DNA of 64,000 bases from Carnegiea gigantea (Eukaryota > Streptophyta > Magnoliopsida > Caryophyllales > Cactaceae), in contig JAKOGI010001348.1 of assembly GCA_029747015.1 (NCBI GenBank), forward strand, positions 1-64,000. The letters are read 5' to 3'. Made by a program: the position numbers and the translations under genes. A model generated the notes under the pieces. That model had not been told where the DNA came from. It saw only the letters and a list, made by a program, of their open reading frames with translations, and made no database searches. This document shows positions 1 through 11,207 of the stretch, piece after piece (position 1 is the first letter of the stretch; each line of letters opens with the position of its first letter).

Positions 1-104
1 ATATTTATATACATATATTCTTATATATATATATATGTATACTATATATTTATATATGTGTGTATATCTATATATATGTCATGTATGTGTGTGTTGTGTT
101 TGTG

Positions 105-136
<32 letters not shown>

Positions 137-146
137 CATGTGTGTA

Positions 147-204
<58 letters not shown>
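1..204. repeat. TA/TG microsatellite
   Basis: Almost pure alternating TA with TG and ATG blocks, including a TG run near 145-170 and a TA run near 171-204. It continues off the window edge. No coding content. Confidence 0.95.
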
Positions 205-207
<3 letters not shown>

Positions 208-1227
208 TCACAAACTAATTAGTATTTATTTTTAATTTTTTTGCTTCGATTTAGTTAGAGCTGTAATACATTTTAATTTAAATATTTAATACAACTTTTG
301 ATACGCCATATAATTATCTAAGAAATTAATTACAGGATGAGACGTGGATCTAAGGTGGTTATCTAAAAGTACAATTTGAAATATTATTCATATTTATATT
401 ACTAATAAAATAAAGTTTTAATTATTGATATGCAGATAAGTAATTTGTATTCTATTCCATTAAACACTTTTTAAAATGTTCAATGGTGGTAAGAGTCGCT
501 TACTGTTTTTACTTCATATGTTACAAAAGGTTTTTTGGCAATAAAGCCCTTGAATCATAAGAAGACGTAGGTTTGTCTTCAATCAAATAACATAACTAAT
601 TCAAGGAGTCATGATGTGCTACACTATTGTTTGTTGTTAAATATACAAAACACCAAATACTATTACTTAATATCCAATCTGCCAAATGGCAAAAGCTATT
701 TAAAAACCTCATTTCTACTCAAAATGATTCTAATGTGCCAATTTTCTATGCACATCAAATTGTCATGTTCTTCATCCTGAATGATCCTTCTACTTATTTC
801 CATCCAACAATAATATAGTATCATTTCCGTAGCAACTCTTAAGTTTTCTCTACTTTCTTGTCACCCTTATTGCTCTCTTATCACCCTTGTGCTGACGAAT
901 AGAAATCTTTGTTTTGGTGTCCAAATTGTCTTTTAAACCTACCTCAATGAACTGAAAATGTGATTCCCTATCATTATAGAAAAACCATCTCAATGAACTC
1001 AAAATGTGACACGACACTCTCATTCTGATCAATCTACCCGTAGTAAGCAACCTACTTTGCTAGGTACATTCAAACAAAATAGAGATAATGAAACTTACAA
1101 AATATGAATTCACAGACTTCTCTTAAGGTGCTTTTGAGACTACCAAGAAAAAAAAAAAAAGACCAAAGGAAATCCCGCCTCCATCATCGATTTAGAAAAA
1201 AAACCACACAAGTGAAAAAAAATTTTT

Positions 1228-1241
1228 GGGGGGGGGGGGGG
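1228..1241. repeat. Poly-G run (14 G)
   Basis: Fourteen consecutive G directly after an A/T-rich stretch. Homopolymers of this length are error-prone in sequencing, so the count is uncertain. Confidence 0.9.
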
Positions 1242-1351
1242 AGCATTTGTGATACAAAATTCAAAATAATCTCACTATTGGAGGCAACAATCATTTGATT
1301 TTTAAGGTAGCTTGGGGCCTTATATAATGAAGGATTAGCTCTATTTGTTCT

Positions 1352-1509
1352 CTGCTGGGACTAACACCAACACCAATTTGTCAAAAAGTAAGTCTTAGTA
1401 CAACGCAACAGACATAAAAAAGGTGGTCATTGGCTCGTTACTGGGACTAACAACACCAATCTGCCAAAAGAAAGTCTTAGCATAACACAATAAATAGAAG
1501 AATATGGTC
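1352..1509. repeat. Imperfect tandem duplication, unit about 75-85 bp
   Basis: Two adjacent copies share the order CTGGGACTAACA, ACACCAAT, AAGTCTTAG and GGTCA. The first runs about 1352-1429 and the second about 1439-1509, with small gaps. No coding role is visible. Confidence 0.65.
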
Positions 1510-3724
1510 AAGAATTACGATCATCAGTGTCCACATACAACGGTGGATGGCTTCCTTCTTATCTAACAGCTTGTCCATTCTTATGTCATTTTCCCTAGAA
1601 TCCTTAGAAGATTGTCGATTTATGCCATGAGAGAACAACTATCCTCATTGAACATAATGCATTCTCAATTTTAGAATTCCCGCAGCTCTCTTGCAGTAAA
1701 GGGGATAGCAAAGAGAAGCGGGACCAAAAAAGCCAATTAGGGGGACATGTCGTATTAGAAGGCGCAATGATTGTCATTCAACTCATAGCTGAAGGCGTAA
1801 ATACTTAAGCTTTAATTGCTACGTTTCTAACGATCCTGCACCTGTAATGTTAGTAGTCAATAATTAAAAAATTAGTGCAACAGATCATCGATAACTTGGC
1901 TAACTCCAATCTCCACAAAATCAATTACACACCATTATCACCCCTTCACAAATTCACAAAATACCACCAACCGTCCCCCAACTTAACAAATCAAACCTCT
2001 GAAATGAGACTGAGTTTAGTATTTTAACACTATGAAGTATGGCGGTATAGCAGTAACATGCAGATCCATACAACAAAATTAGTTTTCATAGTAATTAATA
2101 AAGAGAAACTAAAAAGTTAAACTCGCACCAAATGAGTTTACCAATAATATTGAAAAATTAAGCAAAACATAATTAAACCCTCAGCTTTGTGGGAAAACTT
2201 GACAAACAACTCATAATGCCACCAAGTTAATGATGTGAAGCAGGTAATTAAGGAGATTGAGTACAATACAAGCAGAAAATAATCATATCCAGAATTGTTG
2301 CTTCGAAATTCACCTTTTGAATTATTATATGATACTTTGAAAATGCCATTAAATTACTGTTCAATCTAACAACTAAGAAGGGATGATAAAAAAAACTATG
2401 GAAATATTATTTGTAATTATAAAATTGATATAGAATCTAGCAATTATTTCTTTATACAAAAGAAGAGAAATTGTGCCTGGAATAAAAGCCAAAAAAGTGG
2501 TTGAAAATTATGAATAATTAATGAATGAAGATACAATTGAGGTTGGATTCTAATTTACAACTATAGATCAAGTATATTTATTCGTATCAATTTGCCCAGT
2601 ACAACATTAAATAGCAAAAACGATGCCCTTTTTTTTTTATAATGGGGGGTTTTTCACTTGTTTATAAGAGGTCATATAGGATTCGAGTTGAGTACCATCC
2701 CCGGTATTATTTATAGTTCTCGAAATTAAATCAAGACAGTTACGGTTTTCTAACATCTAACCAAAGATATAAAATCAATAAGTTCAGACCTGAACTCTTC
2801 AACTTGGATACTAACTCCAAATAAAATATCTCTACCTCAATTTGAATCATACCTTTTCCAGTACAGTACACTAATTCAGCCCCTTGCATCCTCTGCTTCT
2901 CCTACACATGCTGCTAGCCAAATTTTATTCAATCCCATGCTTACATATGCAGTCAATCTCCTTCATGATCCCTGGAAGTGAAGTCGTCGACGTCAGCTTA
3001 TTGCTACTTAAAAGTTACCAAATCAAAATAATCTTAAGATGGCCATCAAGAGGTGCTTCTCATATGGTGGTTTGTTTCACGCTTATCTCCTCTTTTTTGT
3101 TGTGGGTTTTTTTTCTCTTGCTTTTTGGGATTAAAGTCTCTCGACAAAGTTCCCACTTCCTAACTTAAATTCTTGCATTGCTTTCTTTACAAAAACCAAG
3201 GTCAATCTTCCTATGATTCTAAACAAATTTGAGCAAACAGCCTTGTGCCACCAACAAACTACGTAACACATAAAGCATAAGCACATATTAATTTCTATTC
3301 AAATTCTTTTCAAAGTAAGCTCCTACACAACTATTTAAAGAAATGCATATCCTCACCAACACGACGACACTACCTTGGAGGGGCTATAACTTGTATATTT
3401 ATTTTGATACTATTGTGCTTATTCTCATAACACCCACCCGAACTATCAACCTTTCCACTCCCCCATTTCTTCTAAGCGCTTGTAATGAATTAGTGTTGTA
3501 CTTCACTTGGAACGCACTCTTATGCGTTTCCATTTGTATGTTCGGTTATCCCCCTTCCATAAACCGTTTACATCATACCCATTTCCTGCCATAAATGAAA
3601 TGTAACTTATAATTTAGTTGGGCACCCACCCTCTTTTGCCCACAAAAGCTATAAGTTTATCATCGTTGAAGATCCTTCTCTAGCATATCCGCCATTACAA
3701 TGATACAATCAAACTCCCCCGCCC

Positions 3725-3745
3725 AAAAAAAAAAAAAAAAAAAAA
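3725..3745. repeat. Poly-A run (21 A)
   Basis: Twenty-one consecutive A on the + strand. No SINE or LINE body is recognisable directly upstream. Confidence 0.9.
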
Positions 3746-4217
3746 TCAAACCACAGAGACAATCTTTGGCAAAATTAGAGGCAACTCTATATTTATATGT
3801 AAGACTAAAGCCAGAAAACCCAAATATAGAAACCCTAATCTCAGCAAACACTCAAAATTTGCTATCACAGTATTACTGTCACAATGTTCAATTGAATGGC
3901 AAACATAAAAGAGAAAGGATACCGGAAATGACAAAATGACGATTGTACGACATGTAGCATCCTCTACACTTTTTGATCTTCACGGCATTTCAAGTTTTAC
4001 CTATCACCTGCAAGCGCCAGTGATTCATGAACGTCATATTCACATCCGAATGGAACAATGTTCTCCAATTAAATCAAAATATCATCAAAATTCCAAGAAT
4101 AGAAAAGAAATTCGAAATCTATTTCGAGAGAACAAAGCAAGAGATCACTCATTATTTTCTTCTTTAATTGCAAGGGTACCCAATAGCCTTCTTCTGGTCC
4201 GATGCATCCAAAATGAA

Positions 4218-4275
4218 GAAGTGGAGGGAGAAAGAGAGAAAGAGAGAGAACTAAAGAGAAGTTATAGAGAGAGAA
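4218..4275. repeat. GA-rich tract
   Basis: Repeated GAGA and AGAGAGAG units. On the - strand this is a CT-rich tract of the kind common in plant 5' leaders. It forms the upstream part of the weak candidate region 3690-4320. Confidence 0.7.
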
Positions 4276-4599
4276 TCAGCAGTTGAAGTGGAAGGGGGAA
4301 GAGAAGTGGCCTTGATGGCAGTTTTCCAAGTGAGTACTCAACATTTTTTTTTTCCCAATAAATTGTGAATGACAGTTCCTGAAGTAAAAACTCAAAGTTC
4401 TTATTAATTGTATGGTTCTTTAACGGCTTAGATTGCTCCGAATGTTTAATCAACAGTTGTAAATACCTCCATCTCCTAAATTTACTCTCATGTTAGTCAA
4501 ATAGATTCTCTTTTTATTACATTATAGATGTTTCAAATTATTTTTAACTCTTAAATGGTTTCCTAAAACATTTCATGGTCTCTTGGAATCAGTTTCTTT

Positions 4600-4690
4600 G
4601 TGGGTAGCAATGCTCACATAGGTAATGCTGCCTACATTCAGATCTACCCGGACCCTGTGTAAGCAGGACACATATTGAGAGTTTGTTGTA
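4600..4690 (+). mobile_element. Possible Au-like SINE tail fragment
   Basis: The segment carries GCTGCCTACATT followed by CCCGGACCCTGTGTAAGCAGGA. These resemble the middle and tail of plant Au SINEs, and the same blocks are clear in the better copy at 62889-63066. The tRNA-like head and any TSD are missing, so this is at best a fragment at the left edge of element E. Confidence 0.35.
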
Positions 4691-4691
4691 A

Positions 4692-5301
4692 TTGGTCGGC
4701 TATAATGAGGGTGATTTCTTGGATAAGCCTGACATTACTTTAAGTTCTTCTAGAAATGAGGCTAACATTCATGATGATTTTCACTATTTTATTCCTTTGA
4801 GGTTTAAATCCCATGTTGATGTACGTTTTACTAACCTTAGGGAAGAGGATGACATTCCCATAGCCCATATGTTCCGACTTATCTTAATCCCAGCACATCT
4901 AGGGACACTAATGATAATGTGAAAATTCTCATAACCACCTTAATCCCCTGACCTCATCTTGCGAGTGTGAGAATGGTGAGGAACTTGAGGGTGATTCTAG
5001 TTACAAGAAGCAAGCTGCATTTAATGCACTAAAGAACCTATTTGAGGGATTTTGTGAGTCATGTGAGGAGGATAATGTTGCCTTTGTCCCTTCTACTTTT
5101 AAGTTAATGTAGTTTACTTCACCTAAGTTAGTTCTTGCCTAGTCAATCTTATCAACTTCCACGCCTATGGCTGACCATGTTTTTCAAACCTTTCAAGTCT
5201 ACCTTTTTAGAGCCTAGGAGCTTTGTTGCCTAGAATTTTTATTTAAAATTGATCCTTAAGCATATCGAGGTGAAGAGACTTGAGGATTTTGGATGCATTA
5301 T
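4692..5301 (+). pseudogene. Element E gag-derived ORF, left part
   Basis: An open stretch from ATG 4692 (76 codons) is rich in acidic residues, with a motif LREEDDIPIAHMF. After a stop at 4920 the coding character continues in another frame to about 5110, including KKQAAFNALKNLFEGF and CESCEEDN. A further weak stretch (KHIEVKRLEDFGCI near 5260) can be aligned with THIGLNRLVTFEPTVCLDC at the end of the B ORF. Element C cuts the ORF at 5301, and the rest lies at 17329-17505. Function is unknown. It is probably the acidic C-terminal part of a gag-derived protein. Confidence 0.5.
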
Positions 5302-5888
5302 TGATGCATAAACTTGCATGAACGATACAAGGTCCGTGACTGGGTAGTGTTTCGGTTGGATAGAAAAGTAAACGAGCAAATAAATGAGATATAGCTTATA
5401 TAAAGTTTTCAAGCTTAAGAAAATGCCACCAAAGGGGATAAAGATAACCACCACCCCTAGGGATAAAGATCCCTAATTAAACTCACCATGAGATTGAAAA
5501 TCTAAAAAAAGAACTTCAAGTTTTTCAAGATAATTTCTAAGCTCATAAAGCAGTTTATTTCATTCAATATAATCTAAGTATTACAATTGATGAAGGCAGA
5601 ACTATGCGCCCCTTTACAGCTCTCTCAACAACTAGGAACATCCTAAAATAAAATACAAGTTGCTCCCTGAGTACAAACTAGAAGATGAAAGATGTAACAA
5701 GCACATGACACATAGTGTACGCGGGTGTTAAATCAACTTAGGTGTCATATAAACATGAGTCTAATTCAAAAAATACCAAATTAAACTTCTTAATAAGCTA
5801 TAGATGCAGGAAACCACATCAAAATGAGATAAAAATACAAGTGGGTTGTTGGAATTATGTTAACCAGTCAAAAGACAATTTCCTCTAT
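5302..5888 (-). repeat. Element C 3' LTR, distal part
   Basis: It aligns along its length with 16278-16875, sharing CCGTGACTGGG, a CACCCCTA..GGATAAA block and an AAGAACTT..AAG block. D interrupts it at 5888/5889, and the LTR resumes at 10946. About 210 bp corresponding to roughly 16876-17085 are missing at the junction. Confidence 0.85.
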
Positions 5889-6624
5889 TCACACAAGACA
5901 ATAAACTTCTAGAATTCAACAAAACAATCCAACAAATTGCAGAGTACCAAATGATTTCAATACAAGATCAAGAAATTAACAAATGTTTACATAAATCCAA
6001 AATCAAACAACAAAGATAATCAAAATTACAAAACAATAAGTCTAAATTAGAGAAGATAAGAGAAGAGAAAAGAGATGCTCAGCCAAGATTGTGCTTGAAC
6101 CGTCGTCCAAGCCCGGAATGAAATCCTTGCAAATCTTCACTTCAACTCACTCTCCCCCTTCTAATCTAATCTAAATCCTAATCTAATTAACAAAATCGGA
6201 GAGAGGAAATGGAATGATGGGATGACGGTTTGTGCTTTCTGCTGTGAACATGGCCTTATTTATAGAGAAACAAAATCAATCTCAGCCACACAATGAGGGA
6301 AAACAAACAGGCTGGCAGTTATGCCTCCACCAATGACTATGGCATCCACCACGGGCAGACCGTGGTGCTTTCTGGAGTCGAAATCTTCTGCTCTTCTTTT
6401 GCTCCATGGGTGTAGGACTTGGGGTACCTCCATGGTGGCCAATATGAAATCAAATGAAGGTCAATTGCTGGGTCAAATGATCTAAAACCCTACAAAAATC
6501 ACCGAAGAACCATACACAAGCATAAAACGAGAATAGGAATATAAATTATAACATAAAGTACACAATTCTCCCTAAAAATGCAAGAAAAAAACCTCAAAAT
6601 AGTTGACACTTTAATCACTTATCA
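5889..6624 (-). repeat. Element D 3' LTR, truncated
   Basis: A strong match to 10219-10945 begins at ACAAGACAATAAACTTCTAG and ends at CACTTATCA. On the - strand the LTR starts TGATAAGTG. The part equivalent to 9725-10218 is absent. A TATTTATAG sequence near 6256-6264 is equivalent to one near 10580 and may be the LTR TATA region. Confidence 0.88.
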
Positions 6625-6641
6625 AACTCCCCCATGCTTAA
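6625..6641 (-). promoter_or_regulatory. Element D terminal polypurine tract
   Basis: On the - strand it reads TTAAGCATGGGGGAGTT immediately before the LTR start TGATAAG. This is the expected position for priming plus-strand DNA synthesis. A near copy occurs inside the element at 8331-8347. Confidence 0.8.
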
Positions 6642-8430
6642 ACCATTGCTTGTCCTCAAGCAAACACTAGACAAAATAGAAAAGGGGAGTCACGCCTAGG
6701 ACTCAAATGCATGACAACCTCCTTAAAGTAGGCAAATCATAGCATATCACAAGCAAGAATGGCAATCAACGACAACCCCAAATAGCACGCTAAACATTTC
6801 AAAATTAGGAGGATAAGGTTTTCGAAAAAGTGTAAGGCCACAAGCTTGATATCAAACTTGATTAGCCCCAAAGAACCACAAAGCACATTGTGCAAGCAAA
6901 TGGAATTAAAATAGAGCCAATTAGACTGGTAGAGCCTCACTTTAGGGAAACATAGATCACTCCCGCTGATGTGTTTAAAATATAACAAAGGTTCACTCAA
7001 GACTCATTTCAAAGATGCAATCTACTATGTACTTGCTAAGACTCTCAAATTCTCTACCACTAAAATGCAATTTGCACAAGACAATCAAGAGGATTTTACT
7101 TGGGTTGTAATATGGGCTAGAAGGGTTAAGGGAAAGGAGTGAATCAATGCATTTGGGACAATGTGGAGTTACTATGGCCAAACGACTAGGGAGCAACCAA
7201 CCAAAAGCACCAATTAACTAATAAGTTCACCAACACTCCAAATCCCAACAATTCAAGGAACACACCTCAAAAATGAAATAGAAAATGAGTTGATAAAGAA
7301 GGAATACACGTTGTTTATGTATCCAATGCCAATCACTTATTCACTTCTCTTTTTCTGTTTTCTTTTTCTTGTCTTTTTTTAATTTTTTTTTCACATGATT
7401 TTTCTTTTTTTTTTTTGGTTGTTTGTTTTTGGAAAATGAAATAAGAATTTCAATTATTGAAAGGCATAGGACCACCAATTGTCAACTCACAATCTAATAC
7501 ATATGCACAACCCAAATAAGAGGAAAACACAACTAAATGTTCAATATCATCAATCCATCAATAAACCAACATACTAAAGCCACCTTAAACTCAATTATCC
7601 CCAAAACCACCCACTGCATGGATGAAGTGATGCTCTATAGACTTGAGTTAATGATAGGAATAGGTGTTTGGCCAAGGACTAACATGAAGGGATCACAACA
7701 AAGACGGACATAACCTCAAAGGGGCTAGCAAAGGAAATAAACATATGAAGAACAAGGGTAGGCCATCTGGCTATGTGGCTAAAATGACCAAAGAAAGAAA
7801 TTGCCTCTCTTATATAATCAACTATGCACATGCAAATGTAGTTTTGAACAAGAATGAAGGCAAGTTCTAGAGATGCAACATGAAAGAGTTGCATACATGA
7901 AAGAAACATGAGACTAAACATAATGAATTGGTCCAAACAAGGCTCAAAGTCTCACGGGATATCTACCAAAGTCTCAATTAGCTCATAAAATGACTCTCAT
8001 GTACCAACATTAGTGTTAAGGACTCCAAGGAATGACAAAGTTCTCAATCAAGACAAGGGTCAAAATAAGAAATAATTGCAAACCTTCACAAATTTTAGCA
8101 CCAAAAGGGATTACACATCAAAAGTTACTCAAGCTCATGAAAGCTATTTTACCTAAAGAAAAGCATCATTGGAGGTTATCTCAAACCAATCCACACCATC
8201 CTTACATGTAATCATATATGAAAATCTAAATGCAATTAAATACAACACACTAGTGCAAACAAAAAGGAAATCAAAAACTACATGCTCTAACATGTATGCA
8301 AACCAAAAACAAAATGGAAAACATGAAGCTGCCCTTCCCCCATGCTTAGATAAAGTATTATTATTCAAAGGAAAGAATGAAGAGAAGGGAAAAGGAAAAC
8401 AAAAGAGAATAATCTCACCAGGTTAGGTTT
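6642..8430 (-). other. Element D non-coding 3' internal region
   Basis: About 1.8 kb between the ORF and the terminal PPT without a convincing reading frame. It aligns in order with E pieces. GTGAGACTTTGAGCC near 7945 matches 18185, AATCCTCTTGATTG near 7090 matches 19640, and CCCTAAAGTGAG near 6945 matches 45940. The conserved order across copies shows that it belongs to the family. A T-rich run lies at 7370-7415 on the + strand. Confidence 0.7.
8331..8347 (-). promoter_or_regulatory. Element D internal purine tract (possible central PPT)
   Basis: On the - strand it reads CTAAGCATGGGGGAAGG, sharing TAAGCATGGGGGA with the terminal PPT about 1.7 kb downstream. It lies just after the gag-derived ORF. 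Use as a second plus-strand primer is inference. Confidence 0.5.
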
Positions 8431-9470
8431 TGGGCACATTTGAGCTAAGGCCTCTACGTAAATAGGCAAAATGGAGCATTAACCACTCCATCACAACTTC
8501 AAGACTTGGCTCATCAAATTAGATGTCGTCAAAGCACGTAGGAGCTTATTAAACTCCTGGGACCATAATTGGGAAAATACAAGGTAAGAGGCAATAACCA
8601 AAATTACACCAAAGAGATTAAGTATCGTCTTAACCTTATCAAAGGCCTTAGAAAATCATAAGAATGATTAAAGAATATAGTCCACATGATTTTCTTAGGC
8701 AAGTCTCTTAGGCATATATAATAAGGATCAATGGAGGGATTATACCCTCTAAAGTAACCTAGGAATATATAATCATCAACATTCCCACCAATCATACTAA
8801 ACAGGTTATCCTCATAGCCCAAATCAATACTAGTATCATAAATCATAGGATTATCAACAAGCTCAATAATGTAATACTTAGGGGAATAAGAGGGTAATGA
8901 ACAAACATGTGAAATATGGGAATGATAAAGGGGATTAAGGAGAACAATATTATCATAACCAAGGCTAGGAGACTCCTCATGCATAAACACATCACGTGAT
9001 CCCTCCAAAGGAGTCTTCTCTAGATCATGTACCTTATCAAAAATATCTTATAACTCAAAGCATGCATCAGTAACACTATACCTAGCAACTCCCTCAAAAG
9101 GCTCACCCACCTCGAACCCTGTGCATTGAGCTAAAGGAAAAGATGAATCAAGTAAGGTGAAGACAACATCAGTATTATCCTTAGGTGATGCAAAGTCAGG
9201 TTGCCCATAGCATGCATTATAAGGACACAAATTTATATCATGGTCGAAAGATTTACACAAATCACACCAGAGTGGGGTATAATAAGATCTAGTGTAGAAT
9301 GCATAAGGATCAAACATGAATATCTAAAAACACGACTAACCTTCTCAAATTCAAATTAATTTCAAGCAATCCACTCAAGCAAATAACATGCATCATCAAC
9401 ATTTGTACCATGAAAACCCCAATATTCTAAAAAAATATGATTTTTACTATTCACACCCTCATCAATGATG
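8431..9470 (-). pseudogene. Element D gag-derived ORF with CCHC knuckle
   Basis: Two open stretches (9317-9048 and 9008-8604) lie in one - strand frame, separated by in-frame stop(s); coding similarity continues on both sides. Near the start of the open part is CDLCKSFDHDINLC, a CX2CX4HX4C zinc knuckle like that of retroviral and retrotransposon nucleocapsids. It is followed by a long acidic, aromatic tail (for example GYEDNLFSMIGG and FLGYFRGYNPS). Upstream, about 9470-9320, LLEWIA and FEFEKVSRV are separated by stops. The far end (FNKLLRALTTSNLMSQ, near 8520) matches the ends of the B and E ORFs. No protease or polymerase follows. It is probably a Gag-like RNA-packaging protein, now inactive. 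Confidence 0.65.
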
Positions 9471-9700
9471 TCCAATATTTCTCATTTACCCACACAATAA
9501 CCACATTGGGTAAGAAAAATATTTAAATATTTAAAATACCTCCAAAATAATTCATGCTCGAATTGGAAAAAATGGAAAATGGCCATGGCTTTTATTTCCA
9601 TTTTTTTATCATATTTAATTTTTAATTTTTTTGGGTTTTTTTTAAAGAAAAACAAAATGCTTAGCCAAACCTATCGAGACAACCCAATATTCGACACAAG

Positions 9701-9718
9701 TCCCCGACAACGGTGCCA
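9701..9718 (-). promoter_or_regulatory. Element D primer-binding site (Asp-tRNA-like)
   Basis: On the - strand it reads TGGCACCGTTGTCGGGGA, close to the TGGCGCCGTTGCCGGGGA-type PBS I associate with Athila-lineage elements (complementary to a tRNA-Asp 3' end). It lies six bases inside the LTR edge at 9725. Confidence 0.8.
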
Positions 9719-9724
9719 AAGACT

Positions 9725-10945
9725 TGATAGGGCCGCAAGCACACGGTGGCATTGTAGCAATTAAGTTCGATCCCACAGAGACTAGGTTGATCTATTGGGT
9801 TATATTTCGTTAAGATATGCTAAGCGAATCCCAAATTTGCAAATGAAATTGATCTACGCTACTTATCTAATCTAATTGATAAACAATCAAGGAATTATAT
9901 AAAACTAGCAACATCTCAATTCATGTATCAATCAAGGATTTCTTCCTTACTTGGTTGTTTTAAAACCGATAATTGAAGCATCACGACCCTCTTTCAAGGT
10001 GAAGTGAAATATCTAAATCTAACCAATTACCATTTCTCAAGGGTTCTTGATTCGTTTAGACTCATTAAACATGCGATTACCATATTCATGGTTTCTTAAT
10101 TGGTGTGCTCTCTCAAGATTCTACACAATCAAGTCAAATCCTAAGATTCTAGTATCAAATTTCACCTTTCAATTCTTCATTCAATACCGAAAACATGTAA
10201 GAAAGTGATCAAATTCCTCACAAGACAATAAACTTCTAGAATTCAATAAAACAATCCAATAAATTATAGAGTACCAAATGACATCAATACAAGATCAAGA
10301 AATTCATAAATGTTTGCATAAATCCAAGTTCAAACAACAAAGATAATCAAAATTACAAAACATAAATCTAAATTAGAGAAGAGAAGAGAGAAGAGATACT
10401 CGGCCAAGATTGCGCTTGATCTGTCATGCAAACCCGGAATGGAATCCTTATAAATCTTTACTTCAACTCGCTCTCTCCCCCTCTAATCTAATCCAAATCC
10501 TAATCTAATTGATAAAATTGGAGAGAGGAAATGGAATGATGGGATGATGCTTTGTGTTTTCTACTATGAAAATGGCCTTATTTATAGAGAAACATAATCA
10601 ACGTTAGCCACACAATGAGGGAAAATGAACAGGCTAGCAGTTATGCCTCCACCACGGACTGTGGCATCCGCCACTGGCAGACGATGGTGCTTGTTAGATC
10701 AGAAATCTTCTCCTCTTCTTTTGCTCCACGGGCATAGGACTTGGGGTACCTCTATGGTGGCCAATATGCACTCAAATGAAAATCAATTACTAGGCAAATG
10801 GTCTAAAATCTTGCAAAAGTCACCAAAGAACCATACTCAAGTATAAAACAAGAATAGGAATATAAATTATAGCATAAAGCACACAATTCTTCCTAGAAAT
10901 GCAACAAAATGACCTCAAAACAGTGCACACTTTAAGCACTTATTA
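9725..10945 (-). repeat. Element D 5' LTR
   Basis: A 1221-bp LTR, complete on this side. On the + strand it runs from TGATAGGGCC beside the PBS to CACTTATTA. It pairs with 5889-6624. It contains a TATTTATAG box at about 10580 and a GC-richer segment near 10640-10760 that is unrelated to any gene. Confidence 0.88.
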
Positions 10946-11189
10946 GCTATGAGGTAGCAACTTTATTCATGTGCAAAATGACTTTCTAATCTATAGGATA
11001 AACTAAAATTCAACCCAAATTAGACCCCAAATAATATGAAAAATTCAGCTCAAAAGTTGGGCAGAAACTAGACTGATTCCAACTAAGGTTGTGCACTGTT
11101 TTAATGAGATCAAGGTCCTTGAAATGTACCTTGGACCTAGCATGATTATCATTTCTATCCTTAATGTTCACAAGGATGCTCCTGCATCA
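10946..11189 (-). repeat. Element C 3' LTR, proximal part
   Basis: It resumes the LTR of C after D. It aligns with about 17085-17328, sharing GGCAGAAACTAGACTGATTC, and ends CCTGCATCA next to the PPT. Confidence 0.85.
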
Positions 11190-11207
11190 TCCTCCCCTCT
11201 TGAAAAG
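11190..11207 (-). promoter_or_regulatory. Element C polypurine tract
   Basis: On the - strand it reads CTTTTCAAGAGGGGAGGA directly before the 3' LTR start TGATGCAGG. Position and purine content fit a PPT. Confidence 0.75.

Larger units (their letters stand above)
3690..4320 (-). other. Possible 5' gene region or retrocopy remnant (weak)
   Basis: Read on the - strand, a CT-rich tract resembling a plant 5' UTR (about 4300-4200) is followed by a short ORF from about 4205. After that come a splice-acceptor-like TTGCAG near 4010, an ATTAGGGTTT motif near 3830 and a poly-T run at 3745-3725. Next is an ATG near 3693 that opens only eleven codons (MADMLEKDLQR). No domain was recognised and no downstream exons were found in 1-3690. 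It could be the first exon of a gene, a decayed retrocopy, or chance. Confidence 0.2.
205..4595. other. Unassigned AT-rich sequence, no gene recognised
   Basis: About 4.4 kb with only short, stop-bounded ORFs and no recognisable protein family, LTR pair or RNA gene. It contains a 14-G run, a degenerate tandem duplication, a 21-A run and a GA-rich tract, listed separately. It may be the original sequence left of the retrotransposon nest. A distant intron or UTR of a host gene cannot be excluded. Confidence 0.5.
5889..10945 (-). mobile_element. Element D: Athila-like non-autonomous LTR retrotransposon inside the LTR of C
   Basis: Two direct repeats (5889-6624 and 9725-10945) act as LTRs for the - strand. 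An Asp-tRNA-like PBS at 9701-9718 and a purine tract at 6625-6641 lie at the correct ends. The interior holds one gag-derived ORF with a CCHC knuckle and a long non-coding 3' region. No PR, RT, RNase H or integrase motif is visible. The left LTR lacks its U5-proximal 490-500 bp. D belongs to the same broad family as B, E and the solo LTR at 34009-35257. Confidence 0.85.

Noticed and set aside
8169..8426. Open frame of 85 codons on the + strand
   Set aside because: It lies in the non-coding 3' region and purine tract of D and is not preserved in B or E.
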